Positions 39,416 to 47,842 of a stretch of DNA of 64,000 bases are shown piece by piece. A program made the position numbers and the translations under genes. A model generated the notes under the pieces. The model was not told the origin of the DNA, made no database searches, and was given only the letters and a program-made list of their open reading frames with translations. The DNA is from Actinomycetota bacterium. Lineage in GTDB: Bacteria; Actinomycetota; Thermoleophilia; Solirubrobacterales; Solirubrobacteraceae. The stretch's first letter is position 1. Every line of letters begins with the position of its first letter. The stretch lies in the NCBI GenBank assembly GCA_009699245.1, contig WLOQ01000001.1, forward strand, positions 237,513 to 301,512, read 5' to 3'.

Positions 39416-41113
39416 CTAAGACGCCTGCAGCTCGCGCGCGGGCTGCGCGGCGAGGTGCTTGCCCGTGAGGGTCGCGAACGTCACGATCGGCCCGAGCGTG
39501 CTGCCGCCGGACCAGTAGCCGGCGCCCGCCACCGAGGCGACGCAGTTCCCCACGCCGTAGAGGCCCGGGATCACCGAGCCGTCGGCGCGCAGGATCTCGC
39601 CCGCGGCCGAGGCGCGCGGCCCGCCGTTGGTGTCGAGGACGCTGCCGGCCATGATGATCGCGTAGTACGGACCGTCATCGAGCGGCCACATCGTCGGGTT
39701 CTTGTCGTTCTCGACGTGCGAGGGGCCGGTCCAGTCGAGCTCGATGTCGGTCTCGCCGCGGTGGAAGTCCTCGTCGACGCCGTTGCGGGCGAACGCGTGG
39801 AAGCGCTCGACGGTCGCCTTGAGGTTCGCGGCGAACTCCGGCTTGAGCGTGTAGCCGCCGGTCGCCTCGGAGAGGCCCTCGAGCCGCGCGGCGATCTGCG
39901 CTGCGAGGTCGTCGAGCGTCTCGCCGCTGATCACCCAGTAGTTCGACGGATTCGGGTCCGGCCACTTGTTCGGTTGCGAGGTCTCGTCCTCGACGATGAA
40001 GCGATCGAACACGATGAACATGAGGTGGTTCGGCAGGCCGCCGTCCTCGTCGCGGACGAAGTGGATCTTCGAGCGCTCGTGGTAGGTCATCTTCTCGTTC
40101 ACGACGCGCTTGCCGGCGCCGTTGACCATCAGGACGCTGTCGCCGGGGTAGGTGCCGTTGTGCTCGGCGACCTCACCGTCGCGCACCATCTGCTCGAGCG
40201 GGTGCTCGGTGCCCCAGCCCTCGCCCATGTTGCCGAGCTCGGCGCCGAGCTCGGTCGCGATGGCGATGAAGTCGCCGCGTGCCGTGGGGACGGCGCAGCT
40301 GCCGTAGAGCCCGCCGGGGAAGTTCTCGGCCGCGAGCTCGCGGTTGTGCGGGTAGCCGCCGGTCGCGAAGACGACGCCCCTGCGCGCGTGCAGCTCGACG
40401 TCGCCGCCGGGTGTCGTGGCCGTGACGCCGATGACCGCGCCGTCCGCGTCCTGGATGACGCCGGTGACCCGGTGCTCGGTGCGCATCTCGACGCCGCGCG
40501 CCACCGCCATCGCCTCAAGGCGAGCGACCATGTGCACGCCGGCGCCGTACTCGCCGGTGTCCTTCATCGGCGCAAGGTGCGCGCCGAAGCCGTTCTCGGT
40601 GTCGGAGTGGTACTCGACCATCGCCTCGTAGTTCCCAGTGAAGGAGGGGAACTCCATGAGCGGGAAGCCGAGGTCGCGCAGTTCGTCGAGCGCCGTCGCG
40701 GCGTGCTCGTAGTACGTCTCGATGAGGTCGTAGTCGCGCTGCTCGAGCCCGAGGTTCGGGGCATCCGCGTCGTAGACCTTGGGGAAGGCGAGACGCGCCA
40801 TGTGGTGGATCGCCCAGTCGCGGTTGGGGCCGCGCCCGCGGGCGAGCATCAGCGAGTTGTCGGGAACCCACATGCCCGCGCCCGACTTGTAGGTCGTTCC
40901 GCCGCCCTCGGCCGCAGCCTCGAGGATGAGGACCGACGCGCCGCCCTGCGCGGCGACGATCGCCGTCACATAGCCGCCGGCGCCGGCGCCCGCGACGATC
41001 ACGTCGAAGGTGTCCGCGTCAGAGACGCCATGCGAGCCGGGCCGCGGGGGTACCCCATCGGCGACGACGCGCTCCCACCATGGGTCCTTGTACGGGTTCT
41101 TCGACGGGCTCAT
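39416..41113 (-). CDS. KstD-like FAD-dependent oxidoreductase
   Basis: A 565-residue flavoprotein of the 3-ketosteroid Delta1-dehydrogenase / fumarate-reductase-flavoprotein superfamily. The FAD motif is VIVAGAGAGGYVTAIVAAQG followed by ILEAAAEGGGTTYKSGAGMW and VPDN. The C-terminus has GLYGVGNCVASVAGAGYWSG followed by GSTLGPIVTFATLTGKHLA. The Tyr and the Gly four residues later occupy places where KstD enzymes have their catalytic Tyr and substrate-binding Gly. GGGAGGAG lies before ATG 41113. It is probably a dehydrogenase or reductase of a cyclic ketone; steroid specificity is an inference from family and neighbours. Confidence 0.87.
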   Translation of the reverse strand: MSPSKNPYKDPWWERVVADGVPPRPGSHGVSDADTFDVIVAGAGAGGYVTAIVAAQGGASVLILEAAAEGGGTTYKSGAGMWVPDNSLMLARGRGPNRDWAIHHMARLAFPKVYDADAPNLGLEQRDYDLIETYYEHAATALDELRDLGFPLMEFPSFTGNYEAMVEYHSDTENGFGAHLAPMKDTGEYGAGVHMVARLEAMAVARGVEMRTEHRVTGVIQDADGAVIGVTATTPGGDVELHARRGVVFATGGYPHNRELAAENFPGGLYGSCAVPTARGDFIAIATELGAELGNMGEGWGTEHPLEQMVRDGEVAEHNGTYPGDSVLMVNGAGKRVVNEKMTYHERSKIHFVRDEDGGLPNHLMFIVFDRFIVEDETSQPNKWPDPNPSNYWVISGETLDDLAAQIAARLEGLSEATGGYTLKPEFAANLKATVERFHAFARNGVDEDFHRGETDIELDWTGPSHVENDKNPTMWPLDDGPYYAIIMAGSVLDTNGGPRASAAGEILRADGSVIPGLYGVGNCVASVAGAGYWSGGSTLGPIVTFATLTGKHLAAQPARELQAS

Positions 41114-41192
41114 GCGGTGGCTCCTCCCAGAATCAGCTTGTTCGCCATGCAACACTACCCGCGCCCGGCGCACGCTTCCAGAGGAGTTCTTC

Positions 41193-42083
41193 ATGCCCAG
41201 TGACGCCCATGCTGCGAACACGACAATCGGCGTCATCGGCCTCGGGATCATGGGCCGGCCGATGGCCCTGAATCTCCTGGCGGCCGGGTACCCGGTGGTC
41301 GTCCACAGCCGCAGTCGCCCGCCGGTGGAGGAGCTCGTCAGCGCCGGAGCGCATGAGGCGGATTCACCGCGCGCGGTGGCCGAGCGCAGCGACGTGATCA
41401 TCACGATGCTCCCCGACTCCCCCGACGTGGAAGCCGTCGTGCTCGGACCCGGCGGCGTCATTGAAGGTGCGCGCGCGGGCGCCCTGTTCATCGACATGTC
41501 GACGATCGCCCCGGCGACGGCGCGCGCGGTGCACGCCGCGTTCGCGGCGGCCGGTGTGGACGCGGTCGACGCGCCCGTCTCGGGCGGCGAGCCCGCCGCG
41601 AAGTCCGGCGAGCTCTCGATCATGGTCGGGGGGGACGAGCCTGCGGTCGCGCGCGCACGCCCCATCCTCGAGGTGCTCGGCGCGCGCATCACGCACATCG
41701 GCCCGCCCGGCACCGGGCAGGTCGCCAAGGCCGCCAACCAGATCGTCGTCGCGCTCACCCTCCAGGCGGTCGCTGAGGCGCTCGCCCTCGCGCAGGAGGC
41801 CGGCGCCGACCCGGCACGCGTGCGCGAGGCGCTGCTCGGCGGCTACGCCGGCAGCAAGATCCTCGAGGTCCACGGGCAGCGGATGCTCGAGGGCAGCTTC
41901 ACGCCCGGCTTTCGCCTCGAGCTGCACCGCAAGGACCTCGGCATCGCCCTGGCGGCAGCCGACGAGGCGGGGCTGCCGCTCGGCGCCACGATCCAGGCCG
42001 CCGAGCTCATGGATGTCCTGATCGCGGAGGGTCATGGCGACGCAGACCATTCGGTGCTGCGCCGCTGGTACCGCGCTGACTAG
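41193..42083 (+). CDS. 3-hydroxyisobutyrate / tartronate-semialdehyde reductase family dehydrogenase
   Basis: A 296-residue beta-hydroxyacid dehydrogenase. IGVIGLGIMGRPMALNLLAA binds NAD(P), DAPVSGGEPAAKSGELSIMV is the substrate-binding motif, and GTGQVAKAANQIVVALTLQA carries the catalytic Lys. The motif set is closest to 2-hydroxy-3-oxopropionate reductase (GlxR/GarR). GAGGAG precedes ATG 41193. If it is a GlxR, its product glycerate would be a substrate for the glycerate kinase at 56.5-57.5 kb. Its place between catabolic genes also allows a role in branched-chain or side-chain degradation. Confidence 0.88.
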   Translation: MPSDAHAANTTIGVIGLGIMGRPMALNLLAAGYPVVVHSRSRPPVEELVSAGAHEADSPRAVAERSDVIITMLPDSPDVEAVVLGPGGVIEGARAGALFIDMSTIAPATARAVHAAFAAAGVDAVDAPVSGGEPAAKSGELSIMVGGDEPAVARARPILEVLGARITHIGPPGTGQVAKAANQIVVALTLQAVAEALALAQEAGADPARVREALLGGYAGSKILEVHGQRMLEGSFTPGFRLELHRKDLGIALAAADEAGLPLGATIQAAELMDVLIAEGHGDADHSVLRRWYRAD

Positions 42084-42985
42084 CTCCCGTGGATCGTGGT
42101 GACGCCGAAGTCGCGTCCGCCGGTCGGACGCTCGGGCATCCACATGCTGTGCCAGTCCTCGGGCTTCCACTCGCGCATCACGAAGTCCGAGTCGTTGTAG
42201 ATCAGCTGCATGTCGCAGTAGTACTCCACGATGCAGCCCGTCGGATCGGTGAAATACGCGGCGATGTTGTTGCCGACGCCGTGGCGCACCGGGCCCCACG
42301 TGAGGGTCTTGCCGTACTCGTAGACGCGGTCGCCGATGTTCGCGAGCTCGCCGATGTCGCGGACCTCCCACGCATGGTGGTGGAGCCGGGCCTTCTCGAA
42401 GCCGCCCATGATCCCGAGGCCGTGGTGGTCGACGTTGCAGCGCACGAAGTACCCGCCGGGCGGGACGTCCGAGATCCGGAAGTCGAGGACGTCGCAGACG
42501 AACGACTGCATCTTGTCGGCGTCGCTCACGAGGAACGTCAGGTGCCCGAAGCGCTTGGGCCGCACGCCCGGCTGGCTGCGCGCGGGGAAGAGGTGGTGCT
42601 GGCGGCCCTCCGACGGGCTCTGCGGAATGCCCGCATAGATCTGGTACGCGATGTCCTCCGGCCCGATGAAGCTGATGACGTCGCCGTAGATCTCGTCGTC
42701 GGCGTGCGTGACGAAGCTGATGTTCTCCTGCTCGAGCCGCTTGCGGATCTCCACGAGCGCATCCTCGTCGTACGCCTCGAGCCCGATGTGATCGAGCCCG
42801 TTGCGGTCGTCGGCGATGTAGTGGATCGAGTGGTGCTGCTCACTCTCCGTGAGGTACACGCCGGTGTCGTCCTGCTGGGAGATGGCGAGACCCATCACCT
42901 GCGTCGCCTGGTCGATGCAGGCGTCGAGGTCGGTGGTGCGCAGGGCCACATGGCCGATCTGCCGGATCACGGGGATGGTCTTCAT
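42080..42985 (-). CDS. VOC-superfamily extradiol-type dioxygenase
   Basis: A 301-residue two-domain vicinal-oxygen-chelate protein. Domain 1 starts IGHVALRTTDLDACIDQATQ; domain 2 starts FGHLTFLVSDADKMQSFVCD. The Fe(II) triad expected in domain 2 is visible: His in FGHLTFLV, His in LHHHAWEVRD, and Glu in CIVEYYCD. It would cleave a catechol-like ring next to the two hydroxyls. ATG 42985 is supported by TATAAC 6 bases upstream on the minus strand. It lies 7 bases from the GMC oxidoreductase stop, but has its own promoter. Ring cleavage fits the block's catabolic nature. Confidence 0.87.
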   Translation of the reverse strand: MKTIPVIRQIGHVALRTTDLDACIDQATQVMGLAISQQDDTGVYLTESEQHHSIHYIADDRNGLDHIGLEAYDEDALVEIRKRLEQENISFVTHADDEIYGDVISFIGPEDIAYQIYAGIPQSPSEGRQHHLFPARSQPGVRPKRFGHLTFLVSDADKMQSFVCDVLDFRISDVPPGGYFVRCNVDHHGLGIMGGFEKARLHHHAWEVRDIGELANIGDRVYEYGKTLTWGPVRHGVGNNIAAYFTDPTGCIVEYYCDMQLIYNDSDFVMREWKPEDWHSMWMPERPTGGRDFGVTTIHGS

Positions 42986-42991
42986 CGCGCG

Positions 42992-42997
42992 GTTATA
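42992..42997 (-). promoter_or_regulatory. -10 hexamer of a leaderless promoter (dioxygenase)
   Basis: TATAAC on the minus strand ends 6 bases before ATG 42985. It lies at the 3' end of the GMC oxidoreductase gene, indicating a separate promoter for the dioxygenase and supporting ATG 42985 over the upstream TTG. Confidence 0.45.
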
Positions 42998-44609
42998 CAA
43001 GATCGGCGTGCTGCGCCGTGCTCGCGACGCCGAGGCCGCGCACGAGGTCGGCGGCCTTCTCGCCGATCATGATCGCCGGGGCGTTCGTGTTGCCGCCGGG
43101 GATCAGCGGCATCACGGAGGCGTCGGCGACGCGCAGGCCATCCACGCCGCGCACACGCAGCTCGGGATCCACGACCGCCAGCTCGTCACGCCCGATGCGG
43201 CAGGTGCCGACGGGGTGGTAGAGGAGCTCCACGCGGCGGCGCACGTCGGCCTCGATGTCGGCATCGTCCTGCACGTCCGGGCCGGGGAACAGCTCACGTC
43301 CGGCGGTCTGCGCAAACGGGCCCGAGCGGGCGATCTCGCGGGCGACCTTCACGCCCGCGGCCATGGCGGCCAGGTCCTCGGGCTCGGTGAGCGCGTTCGT
43401 GACGAAGCGCGGCGGGCGCGCCGGGTCCGGTGAGTCGATCCACAGACGCCCGCGGCTCCGCGGCGCGATCAGCACCGGTCCGATCGTCATCGCGTGCCCG
43501 TTGTACGAGCTCGCGCCGTGATCCACGAAGTACGCGGGCGCGAAGTGGAACTGGATGTCGGCGGCCGGCAGGCCGGGGCGGCTGCGCACGAAGGCGAACG
43601 CTTCGGCGACCGAGGAGCTCAGCGGACCGGTGCGCCGCGCGAGGTACTCGAACACCGCCGCGGGTCGCTCCGCGTCCGCGAGTGACCCACCGCCTGGCAG
43701 GTCCCAGACGCAGACGTGCGCGGGATGGTCCTGGAGGTTCTCGCCGACCCCGGGCAGGTCGATGCGCGGCGTGACCCCAGCGGCGCGCAGCGCGTCCGCC
43801 GGGCCGATCCCCGACAGCAGGAGGAGTTGCGGCGACCCGTACGCGCCCGCGCTGAGGATCACCTCGGCGCCGGCCCGCGCGACGTGCTCGCGGCCACGGG
43901 CGTCGGCGTAGCGCACGCCGGTCGCACGCGTCCCGTCCAGCTCGATTCCGAGGACCTGCGCGCCGCGGACGACCTCGAGGTTCGGGCGCTTCATGGCCGG
44001 GCGCAGGTATGCGTCGGCGGCGCTCCAGCGCCGCCCGGCGCGCTGGGTCACCTGGGCGAGCGCGGCGCCGTCCTGCTCCGGCCCGTTGTAGTCGGCGATG
44101 CGCGGGATGCCCGCCGCCTGTGCCGACTGCAGGAACTGCGCGGTGACCGGGCGCGGTGAGCGCTCGTCCTCCACGCGCAGCGGCCCGCCGACCGCGTGGT
44201 CCGCGGACGCGCCGCGCGCGTTGTCCTCGGAGCGCAGGAAGTACTCGCGCACCCCGTCCCAGCCCCAGCCCTCCGCGCCCTGCGCCTCCCAGAGGTCGTA
44301 GTCGAGCGCGCGCCCGCGCACGTAGAGCATCGCGTTCATCGCTGAGGATCCGCCGAGGCCCTTGCCGCGCGGGGAGTAGAGACGCCGCTCGTCGCAGCCG
44401 GGCTCCGGGTCGGTGTGGAGGTCCCAGTCGAGCTTCGTGTGGAACTGCCGGGCGAAGGCCGCCGGGACCGTGATCAGCGGATGGCGGCCCTTCGAGGTGC
44501 CCGCCTCCAGCAGGACGACGCGCACGGCCGGGTCCTCGCTGAGTCGCGCGGCGAGGACGCAGCCCGCCGAGCCGGCGCCGACGATGACGTAGTCCGCAGA
44601 GACCGGCAT
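42993..44609 (-). CDS. GMC-family FAD oxidoreductase (alcohol/choline dehydrogenase-like)
   Basis: A 538-residue flavin alcohol oxidoreductase. The dinucleotide-binding motif is YVIVGAGSAGCVLAARLSED; GMC signature 1 is RGKGLGGSSAMNAMLYVRGR; the second signature lies in GAYGSPQLLLLSGIGPAD. The catalytic His is in LLYHPVGTCRIG, and the C-terminus has MPLIPGGNTNAPAIMIGEKA. The electron acceptor may be a quinone or dye-like carrier; oxidase activity cannot be excluded. ATG 44609 is backed by TAGCGT 7 bases upstream; the longer frame upstream is a shadow. It probably oxidises an alcohol group of the pathway substrate. Confidence 0.92.
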   Translation of the reverse strand: MPVSADYVIVGAGSAGCVLAARLSEDPAVRVVLLEAGTSKGRHPLITVPAAFARQFHTKLDWDLHTDPEPGCDERRLYSPRGKGLGGSSAMNAMLYVRGRALDYDLWEAQGAEGWGWDGVREYFLRSEDNARGASADHAVGGPLRVEDERSPRPVTAQFLQSAQAAGIPRIADYNGPEQDGAALAQVTQRAGRRWSAADAYLRPAMKRPNLEVVRGAQVLGIELDGTRATGVRYADARGREHVARAGAEVILSAGAYGSPQLLLLSGIGPADALRAAGVTPRIDLPGVGENLQDHPAHVCVWDLPGGGSLADAERPAAVFEYLARRTGPLSSSVAEAFAFVRSRPGLPAADIQFHFAPAYFVDHGASSYNGHAMTIGPVLIAPRSRGRLWIDSPDPARPPRFVTNALTEPEDLAAMAAGVKVAREIARSGPFAQTAGRELFPGPDVQDDADIEADVRRRVELLYHPVGTCRIGRDELAVVDPELRVRGVDGLRVADASVMPLIPGGNTNAPAIMIGEKAADLVRGLGVASTAQHADLV

Positions 44610-44616
44610 CGACGCC

Positions 44617-44622
44617 ACGCTA
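44617..44622 (-). promoter_or_regulatory. -10 hexamer of a leaderless promoter (GMC oxidoreductase)
   Basis: TAGCGT on the minus strand ends 7 bases before ATG 44609, with no Shine-Dalgarno sequence between. Same hexamer and spacing as the one before the SDR gene at 36082. Confidence 0.45.
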
Positions 44623-44653
44623 CCAGTGGCTGTGCGGCCTGCGGAGGGGCGGC

Positions 44654-45949
44654 TCAGCCCGGCAGGATGGCGGTGCGCAGCCCGGCGGCGTTGCTCTCGA
44701 CCCAGGCGAGGACGAGCTCGCCGTCGTCTGCGGTCCCGATCCGTGACCAGGTGCCGTAGGCGGCGCCGGAGACCGCCTGTGCTGCGCTCCAGGGTGCTTC
44801 CGGCGCGCGGCGGCCGAGCGCGATCCCGTAGTCGGGGCCGAGCCCGTAGCCGCTCATGCACGCCGACTGGAAGATCACGGCCGCGCCGCCGCTCGCGTCA
44901 CGCGCGGGCGAGGCGTAGGTCCGGCTCGCGTCGGTCGCCCCGCAGGTGTCCACGACCGTGGGCGCGGAGAACGGCGCGACGGTCGTCGGGCGGGTGGCGC
45001 TCATGACCCGGCTGGGGGAGATCCCCTCCTCCCAGGCGATGATGCCCGCGCCGTTCGGCCGGACGCTGACACGCGCCACGCCGACGACCTGATCGCTGGT
45101 CGAGACGCGGACGATCGCGCCGGCCCGGCTCGCGGTGAGGTTGCGTGCGGCGACGCGGCCAGTGGCGCCGGCGGGCCCGATGCCGCGACGGTCGCGCCAG
45201 ACGACGATGGTGCCCGTGTCGCTCCCGGCGACCTCGATGTCGAGGCCGACCATGGGGCTGTAGCTCAGGCGCCGCACCGCGCCGACCCGCGTGAGTCCGA
45301 TGACCGCCGCGTCGATCGCATAGCTCTCGCGTGAGCGGCCGGTGCGCCAGACGACGGCGCCGCGTCCGTCGCCGGACATCGAAGTGCGCACGAGTGCGGC
45401 GTTCGCGCAGGCGCTGGAGATGCGGTGGGCCGGGCCGAACGGGTGGCCAGGGCGCACGATTGCGGCGCGCACCTCATACCCGCATCCGGTCGGACCCCTG
45501 AGGCGCCAGGCGACGAGGGTCGTCCCGTCGGACGACACCGCGGCGGACGGGTTGCGCGCGCCGGTCGACCCGGGGATGCGGATCGGTGCGTGGAACGTGC
45601 CGCCCGGCCGGTGCACGCTCGCCAGCAGCGAGCCCGTCGGGCTCCCGCGGCGGTCGGTGCGCTGCCAGACGACGACCGCGTCTCCGCGGCGCCCGACTCC
45701 GAGCGCGAAGGTCCGTGAGGCGTTGCCGCCGGTGCTGAGCTTCAGCCGCGGGCCGAACGCGCCGCCCGCGGGCCGCAGGCTCGCGAAGGTCGTGACGCTC
45801 CCGGACCAGGCGAGCACCGCCTGCCCGTCGGCCGCCACCCCGAGCGCCGGCGGTCCGGTGATCGCGGGCCCGAAATCCTGGGCGGAGGCCGGCGCGGCCG
45901 CGGCGAGCAGTGCAAGGACGGGCAGGAGCGCGAGGCGCACGCGGGGCAT
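44654..45949 (-). CDS. Secreted protein with beta-propeller-like repeats
   Basis: A 431-residue exported protein of unknown function. The signal peptide is RLALLPVLALLAAAAPASAQ (cleavage near residue 24). The mature part repeats a short pattern with a central VVW/VAW strand, as in GDAVVVWQRTDRRG, GTTLVAWRLRG, RGAVVWRTGRS, GTIVVWRDRRG and GIIAWEEG. At least six such units spaced by 50-60 residues suggest a beta-propeller of sialidase-like topology, without Asp-box motifs I can confirm. TAGATT 6 bases before ATG 45949 is a likely leaderless promoter. It may bind polysaccharide or protein outside the cell. Confidence 0.78.
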   Translation of the reverse strand: MPRVRLALLPVLALLAAAAPASAQDFGPAITGPPALGVAADGQAVLAWSGSVTTFASLRPAGGAFGPRLKLSTGGNASRTFALGVGRRGDAVVVWQRTDRRGSPTGSLLASVHRPGGTFHAPIRIPGSTGARNPSAAVSSDGTTLVAWRLRGPTGCGYEVRAAIVRPGHPFGPAHRISSACANAALVRTSMSGDGRGAVVWRTGRSRESYAIDAAVIGLTRVGAVRRLSYSPMVGLDIEVAGSDTGTIVVWRDRRGIGPAGATGRVAARNLTASRAGAIVRVSTSDQVVGVARVSVRPNGAGIIAWEEGISPSRVMSATRPTTVAPFSAPTVVDTCGATDASRTYASPARDASGGAAVIFQSACMSGYGLGPDYGIALGRRAPEAPWSAAQAVSGAAYGTWSRIGTADDGELVLAWVESNAAGLRTAILPG

Positions 45950-45955
45950 GGGCCG

Positions 45956-45961
45956 AATCTA
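45956..45961 (-). promoter_or_regulatory. -10 hexamer of a leaderless promoter (secreted repeat protein)
   Basis: TAGATT on the minus strand ends 6 bases before ATG 45949. There is no ribosome-binding site in the gap. Confidence 0.45.
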
Positions 45962-46036
45962 CCCCGGAAGCTGGGAGATTAGGCCCCGTGCACGCGATGC
46001 GGTGTGCGCCGCCGCGCAAACGGGCAGGACAGGTCC

Positions 46037-46516
46037 ATGGCCGTCACCTCACTGCGCCCGCCTGCCGTCATCGAAGACGCACAGGAGCGGCGCTTGCGGG
46101 TCGCCATGCTCGCCCCGCCATGGATCGCGGTGCCACCGCCGACGTACGGCGGGATCGAGACGGTCATCGCCACGCTCGTCGACGCGCTCACGCAGCTCGG
46201 GCATGAGGTGGTGCTCTACGCCGCGCCAACTCAAGGAGGCGCGCTTGGCCGACCGGCCTGCGTTCGACGCGCGAGAGGTGCGGCACATGGGCGACGTGCG
46301 GCGCGTCCTGCACGGCTTTCTCATCGCGTGGCTCATCGGGCTCGCGCTGCTCGGGATCGGCGTGCTCACGCTGCGGCGCTCCGGCGACGCAGTACGTCCC
46401 GCCCTGCGCCGCGGCGCCCGGGTGACGCTCGGACTCTTCGCCGGTCTCGCGGTGCTGATGACCGCCGCCTTCTCGCTCGTCTTCGAGGCGCTGCACCTCA
46501 CGCTCTTCGAGGGTGA
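46037..46516 (+). pseudogene. Glycosyltransferase N-terminal remnant
   Basis: From ATG 46037 the first ~65 residues look like the start of a GT-B (GT4-type) glycosyltransferase: RLRVAMLAPPWIAVPPPTYG followed by GIETVIATLVDALTQLGHEV and VLYAAPT. After about base 46227 the frame turns into Arg/Ala-rich noise, while another frame begins to encode a different protein (DUF1461-like). The remainder to the stop at 46516 is therefore a shadow. This is a truncated gene joined to another truncated gene. A weak AGGACAGG precedes the ATG. Confidence 0.6.
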
Positions 46517-46808
46517 GAGCTGGCGCTTCGGCTCCGACGACACGCTGCGCAGCCTCTATCCCGACGCGTTCTGGGCGATCGCCGGCGGTGTGGTGGCCGC
46601 CTTCGTCGTGGCGCAGGCGCTCACGTTGGTGCTGGCGACGCGCACGCGCGCCCGCGGGCGATGGCGAGACCCGGACTCGAACCGGGGACACCACGATTTT
46701 CAGTCGTGTGCTCTACCAACTGAGCTATCTCGCCGCGGGCGTCAGAGTAGCGCGGCGACCGCTGCGCAGGCTGCTCCGCAGGGGGTCAGAGCCCCGCCCA
46801 CGCCTTGA
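46230..46808 (+). pseudogene. C-terminal part of a DUF1461-family membrane protein
   Basis: From about 46230 the frame reads QLKEARLADRPAFDAREVRH, then MGDVRRVLHGFLIAWLIGLA, FSLVFEALHLTLFEGESWRF and GSDDTLRSLYPDAFWAIAGG, matching the C-terminal half of DUF1461 (TIGR01906-type) integral membrane proteins with three TM segments. The N-terminal half is missing. A truncated start at GTG 46278 or ATG 46287 is possible. At the 3' end the frame has no stop before the tRNA gene and reads through its antisense to 46808, overlapping the M23 gene; that tail is unlikely to be natural coding sequence. Confidence 0.6.
46662..46734 (-). tRNA. tRNA-Phe (anticodon GAA)
   Basis: The minus strand folds as a complete 73-nt tRNA: a 7-bp acceptor stem GGCGAGA/TCTCGCC, D arm AGCTCAGTTGGTAGAGC, anticodon arm ACGACTGAAAATCGT with GAA in the loop, and T arm CCCCGGTTCGAGTCCGGG. 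The discriminator base is A and CCA is not encoded. No integrase or duplicated 3' end is nearby, so it does not look like a used attachment site, although a gene junction lies about 430 bp away. Confidence 0.97.
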
Positions 46809-47787
46809 GCTGCGGGAGCGGATCCACCGGCGTCGTGCCCTTGATCTGGCGCCAGCCGTCAGGCCAGATCTCGAAGTGCAGGTGCGGGCCCGACGACGAA
46901 CCGGTCGAGCCGACGAGGCACAGGCGCGCGCCGGCCGCGACGCGCTGACCGGGCTGGACCTTCGCAGAGCCTTCGATGCAGTGCGCGAAGAACATGTCCC
47001 AGCCGTTGTCGGCGTGGAGTACGACGTACCGCCCGGCCGCGCTCGCTTGGAAGTCGTTGAAGAGGATCTCGCCGGCGAGCGGCGCGACGACCGGCGTGCC
47101 CGAGGGGGCGGGGATGTCCTGGCCTTCGTGGATGTGACCGATGCGGCCGGCGCCGAAGCGCGCCCCGTCCTCCCCGAAGCTCCACGAGGTTCCGAGCACC
47201 GGGAAGGCGCCGTTGCGCTCGAGCGTGTACGCCCGGCCGCCGAGCTCCACGGGCACGGGGTCGGTCGGCGCGCCTGCGGGGAGCGTGGGCTGCTGCTTCG
47301 GCTTCGCCTTGACGATGAGGGTCACGCTCTTCGAGCGCACGGGCGTTTCGCCGGTGGCGCCATAGAGCACGACCCGCACCCGCCAAGTGCCGCGCTTCAG
47401 GCGCGCCGGAAGATCGAGGGTGGCCGCGGTGCCGGTCTTCACGCGCATGGCCTTCGAGACGATCGTGCGGCCCTTCGCCGGGCTCGTGATGACGCGCACC
47501 CGCACGCTCTGCGCCTGCGGGCGATCGAGGCGCAGCACGAGCTGTGCGGGAGTCCCCACGACGACGCGCGCGCTGGCGAGACGCATCGAGACGACGCGCG
47601 GACGCCCTGGGGCGGTGGTCAGCCGCGAGCCGTACTCGGTGCCGCCTCCCGGCCCGTCGGCGCCGGACCCACCGGACCCCGCCTCGAGCCCGCCCGCCGG
47701 CGTCGCCGCGTGCGCGGCGGCGGGCAGCACACAGAGCAGCGCGCCCGCGAGCAGGAGGAGTCGGCGGATCGGCAAGGCCATCACCAT
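46786..47787 (-). CDS. Secreted M23-family metallopeptidase
   Basis: A 333-residue exported protein. The signal peptide is RRLLLLAGALLCVLPAAAHA. Residues about 55-165 form a beta-rich domain (RVRVITSPAKGRTIVSKAMR). The C-terminal LytM/M23 domain has GHIHEGQDIPAPSGTPVVAP with the His-x3-Asp zinc ligands, FAHC, and SSGPHLHFEIWPDG with the HxH motif, so the active site is intact. Such enzymes cut peptide bridges in peptidoglycan or act as hydrolase regulators. AAGGA lies 8 bases before ATG 47787. It is downstream of, and on the same strand as, the ABC exporter operon. Confidence 0.9.
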   Translation of the reverse strand: MVMALPIRRLLLLAGALLCVLPAAAHAATPAGGLEAGSGGSGADGPGGGTEYGSRLTTAPGRPRVVSMRLASARVVVGTPAQLVLRLDRPQAQSVRVRVITSPAKGRTIVSKAMRVKTGTAATLDLPARLKRGTWRVRVVLYGATGETPVRSKSVTLIVKAKPKQQPTLPAGAPTDPVPVELGGRAYTLERNGAFPVLGTSWSFGEDGARFGAGRIGHIHEGQDIPAPSGTPVVAPLAGEILFNDFQASAAGRYVVLHADNGWDMFFAHCIEGSAKVQPGQRVAAGARLCLVGSTGSSSGPHLHFEIWPDGWRQIKGTTPVDPLPQLKAWAGL

Positions 47788-47842
47788 GAGGTTCGTCCTT
47801 CACCCGCCGCCGTCCTATGTCTGCAAGCGCGGATGCAGGCCG

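Noticed and set aside
41132..41147. TGTT-N8-AACA as a TetR/KstR-type operator in the KstD-like divergent gap
   Set aside because: Only four bases pair in each arm and the centre is not palindromic; too weak to call without other copies.
46662..46734. tRNA-Phe as an integration site for a mobile element
   Set aside because: No integrase, no repeated 3' tRNA end and no mobile genes are nearby.
45342..46808. A 488-residue frame covering the DUF1461 segment
   Set aside because: The first ~290 residues are antisense to the secreted repeat protein or noise; only the part from about 46230 looks like a protein family.
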